DNA from: Dehalococcoidia bacterium
GTDB lineage: Bacteria; Chloroflexota; Dehalococcoidia; GIF9; UBA5629
NCBI GenBank assembly: GCA_014384515.1
Contig: JACNFS010000075.1
Coordinates: 1 to 5,930 of the forward strand
Length of the DNA: 5,930 bases
Direction: 5' to 3'
Shown: in pieces, positions 5,457 to 5,930 of the stretch
Numbering within the stretch: the first letter of the stretch is position 1
Layout: each line of letters starts with the position of its first letter
Made by a program: the position numbers and the translations under genes
The notes under the pieces: model-generated
Seen by the model: the letters and a program-made list of their open reading frames with translations, nothing else
Told to the model about the DNA's origin: nothing
The model's database searches: none

Positions 5457-5930
5457 TTGAGAAGAAAATGGTTTATCGGAGCTGTGGCTACATTGGTGGC
5501 CATAGTCGTAGTGCTGGTGGGATGTGCCAAGCCGGAGGCGCCAACACCAGGCCCACCGGAGGCGGTGGTCAAGCTTGGTGCTCTCCAGGATATGACCGGT
5601 GCCACATCGGACGTAGGGATAGATGAGGCGTTAGGAGTGGTTGAGGCAGCGGCGTACTGGAATGACCAGGGTGGCATTAATGGAAAACCTATTAAGTTGT
5701 TTCAGTATGACTATGGCTACCGGGTTCCTGAGGCGGTCACTACTTACAAACGGTTCCGCGACTTCGATAAGGTGGTCGCCGTGCTAGGGTGGGGCACCGG
5801 GGATACTGAGGCCTTGAGCCCAACGATCAATAAGGACAAGCTGGTCTATTTGTCTTCGTCTTTCTCTGGCCACCTGTGTGATCCGGCGAAGACCCCCTAT
5901 AACTTTGTTTACTCCAGCGACTATTCTACC
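5457..5930 (+). CDS. HAAT-type solute-binding lipoprotein, N-terminal part (cut by window edge)
   Basis: Extracytoplasmic ligand-binding subunit of the importer (Leu/Ile/Val-binding-protein-like, periplasmic-binding fold type I). The window shows 158 residues of an expected 400 or so. It starts with TTG. Residues 1-23 form a lipoprotein signal: basic MRRKW, a hydrophobic core, and lipobox LVGC with Cys23 as the lipidated residue. A Pro-rich linker (AKPEAPTPGPPEAV) leads into the first beta strand VVKLGALQDMTGATSDVG. Family features follow: AAYWNDQGGINGKPIKL (65-81), DYGYRVPEAVTTYKRF (85-100), VVAVLGWGTGDTEALSP (106-122) and VYLSSSFSGHL (130-140). The ligand-loop regions GWGTGDTEA and SSSFSGH differ from the SSST and SAT patterns of true Leu/Ile/Val-binding proteins, so the ligand need not be an amino acid. 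Membrane anchoring by lipid fits a monoderm host. Confidence 0.9.
   Translation, partial: MRRKWFIGAVATLVAIVVVLVGCAKPEAPTPGPPEAVVKLGALQDMTGATSDVGIDEALGVVEAAAYWNDQGGINGKPIKLFQYDYGYRVPEAVTTYKRFRDFDKVVAVLGWGTGDTEALSPTINKDKLVYLSSSFSGHLCDPAKTPYNFVYSSDYST

Noticed and set aside
5441..5626. ATG-started 61-codon frame over the binding-protein start
   Set aside because: Its ATG lies just before the GGAGGAGG run, so that run cannot serve it. The TTG frame, shifted by one base, gives a lipoprotein signal and clear family sequence to the window end.

Overview
The window holds most of one plus-strand operon that joins a branched-chain-amino-acid-type (HAAT/Liv) ABC importer to an AMP-forming acyl-CoA ligase. 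To its left is the 5' part of a divergently oriented DDE transposase/integrase-type gene, which runs off the left edge. Several points suggest an anaerobic environmental bacterium, possibly a Dehalococcoidia-like member of Chloroflexota. The solute-binding protein is a lipoprotein with a short Pro-rich linker, as in monoderms. SD sequences are strong. One gene starts with TTG. Base composition is mixed, and the gene order livG-ligase-livH-livM-livK is one I associate with Chloroflexota and Desulfobacterota genomes. The phylum call is inference; no taxonomic marker is present.

Layout. Positions 1-308 (minus) encode the N-terminal ~102 residues of a transposase/integrase with a helix-turn-helix, transcribed leftward off the edge. 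Positions 309-413 look like the end of that element: two 20-bp near-identical direct repeats, then a possible terminus reading TGTCAACCCC on the minus strand. The last six bases of this possible terminus (TTGACA, 408-413) also form a consensus -35 box. With TATTAT at 430-435 and an extended TG motif, this makes a strong sigma-70-type promoter pointing into the operon. The promoter may therefore be a hybrid of IS end and flanking DNA.

The operon then runs: LivG-type ATPase (497-1348), acyl-CoA ligase (1355-3313), LivH-type permease (3313-4197, sharing one base with the ligase stop), LivM-type permease (4212-5282), a 174-nt purine-rich gap, and a lipoprotein solute-binding protein that starts with TTG at 5457 and runs off the right edge. 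A second ATPase (LivF) is not in the window and is expected downstream.

How the genes may work together: the lipoprotein captures a small carboxylic acid or amino-acid-like ligand, LivH/LivM form the channel, LivG (with LivF) powers uptake, and the ligase converts the incoming acid to its CoA thioester, trapping it in the cytoplasm and starting its breakdown. The import-and-activate model is inference from tight gene packing; the substrate cannot be read from the sequence.
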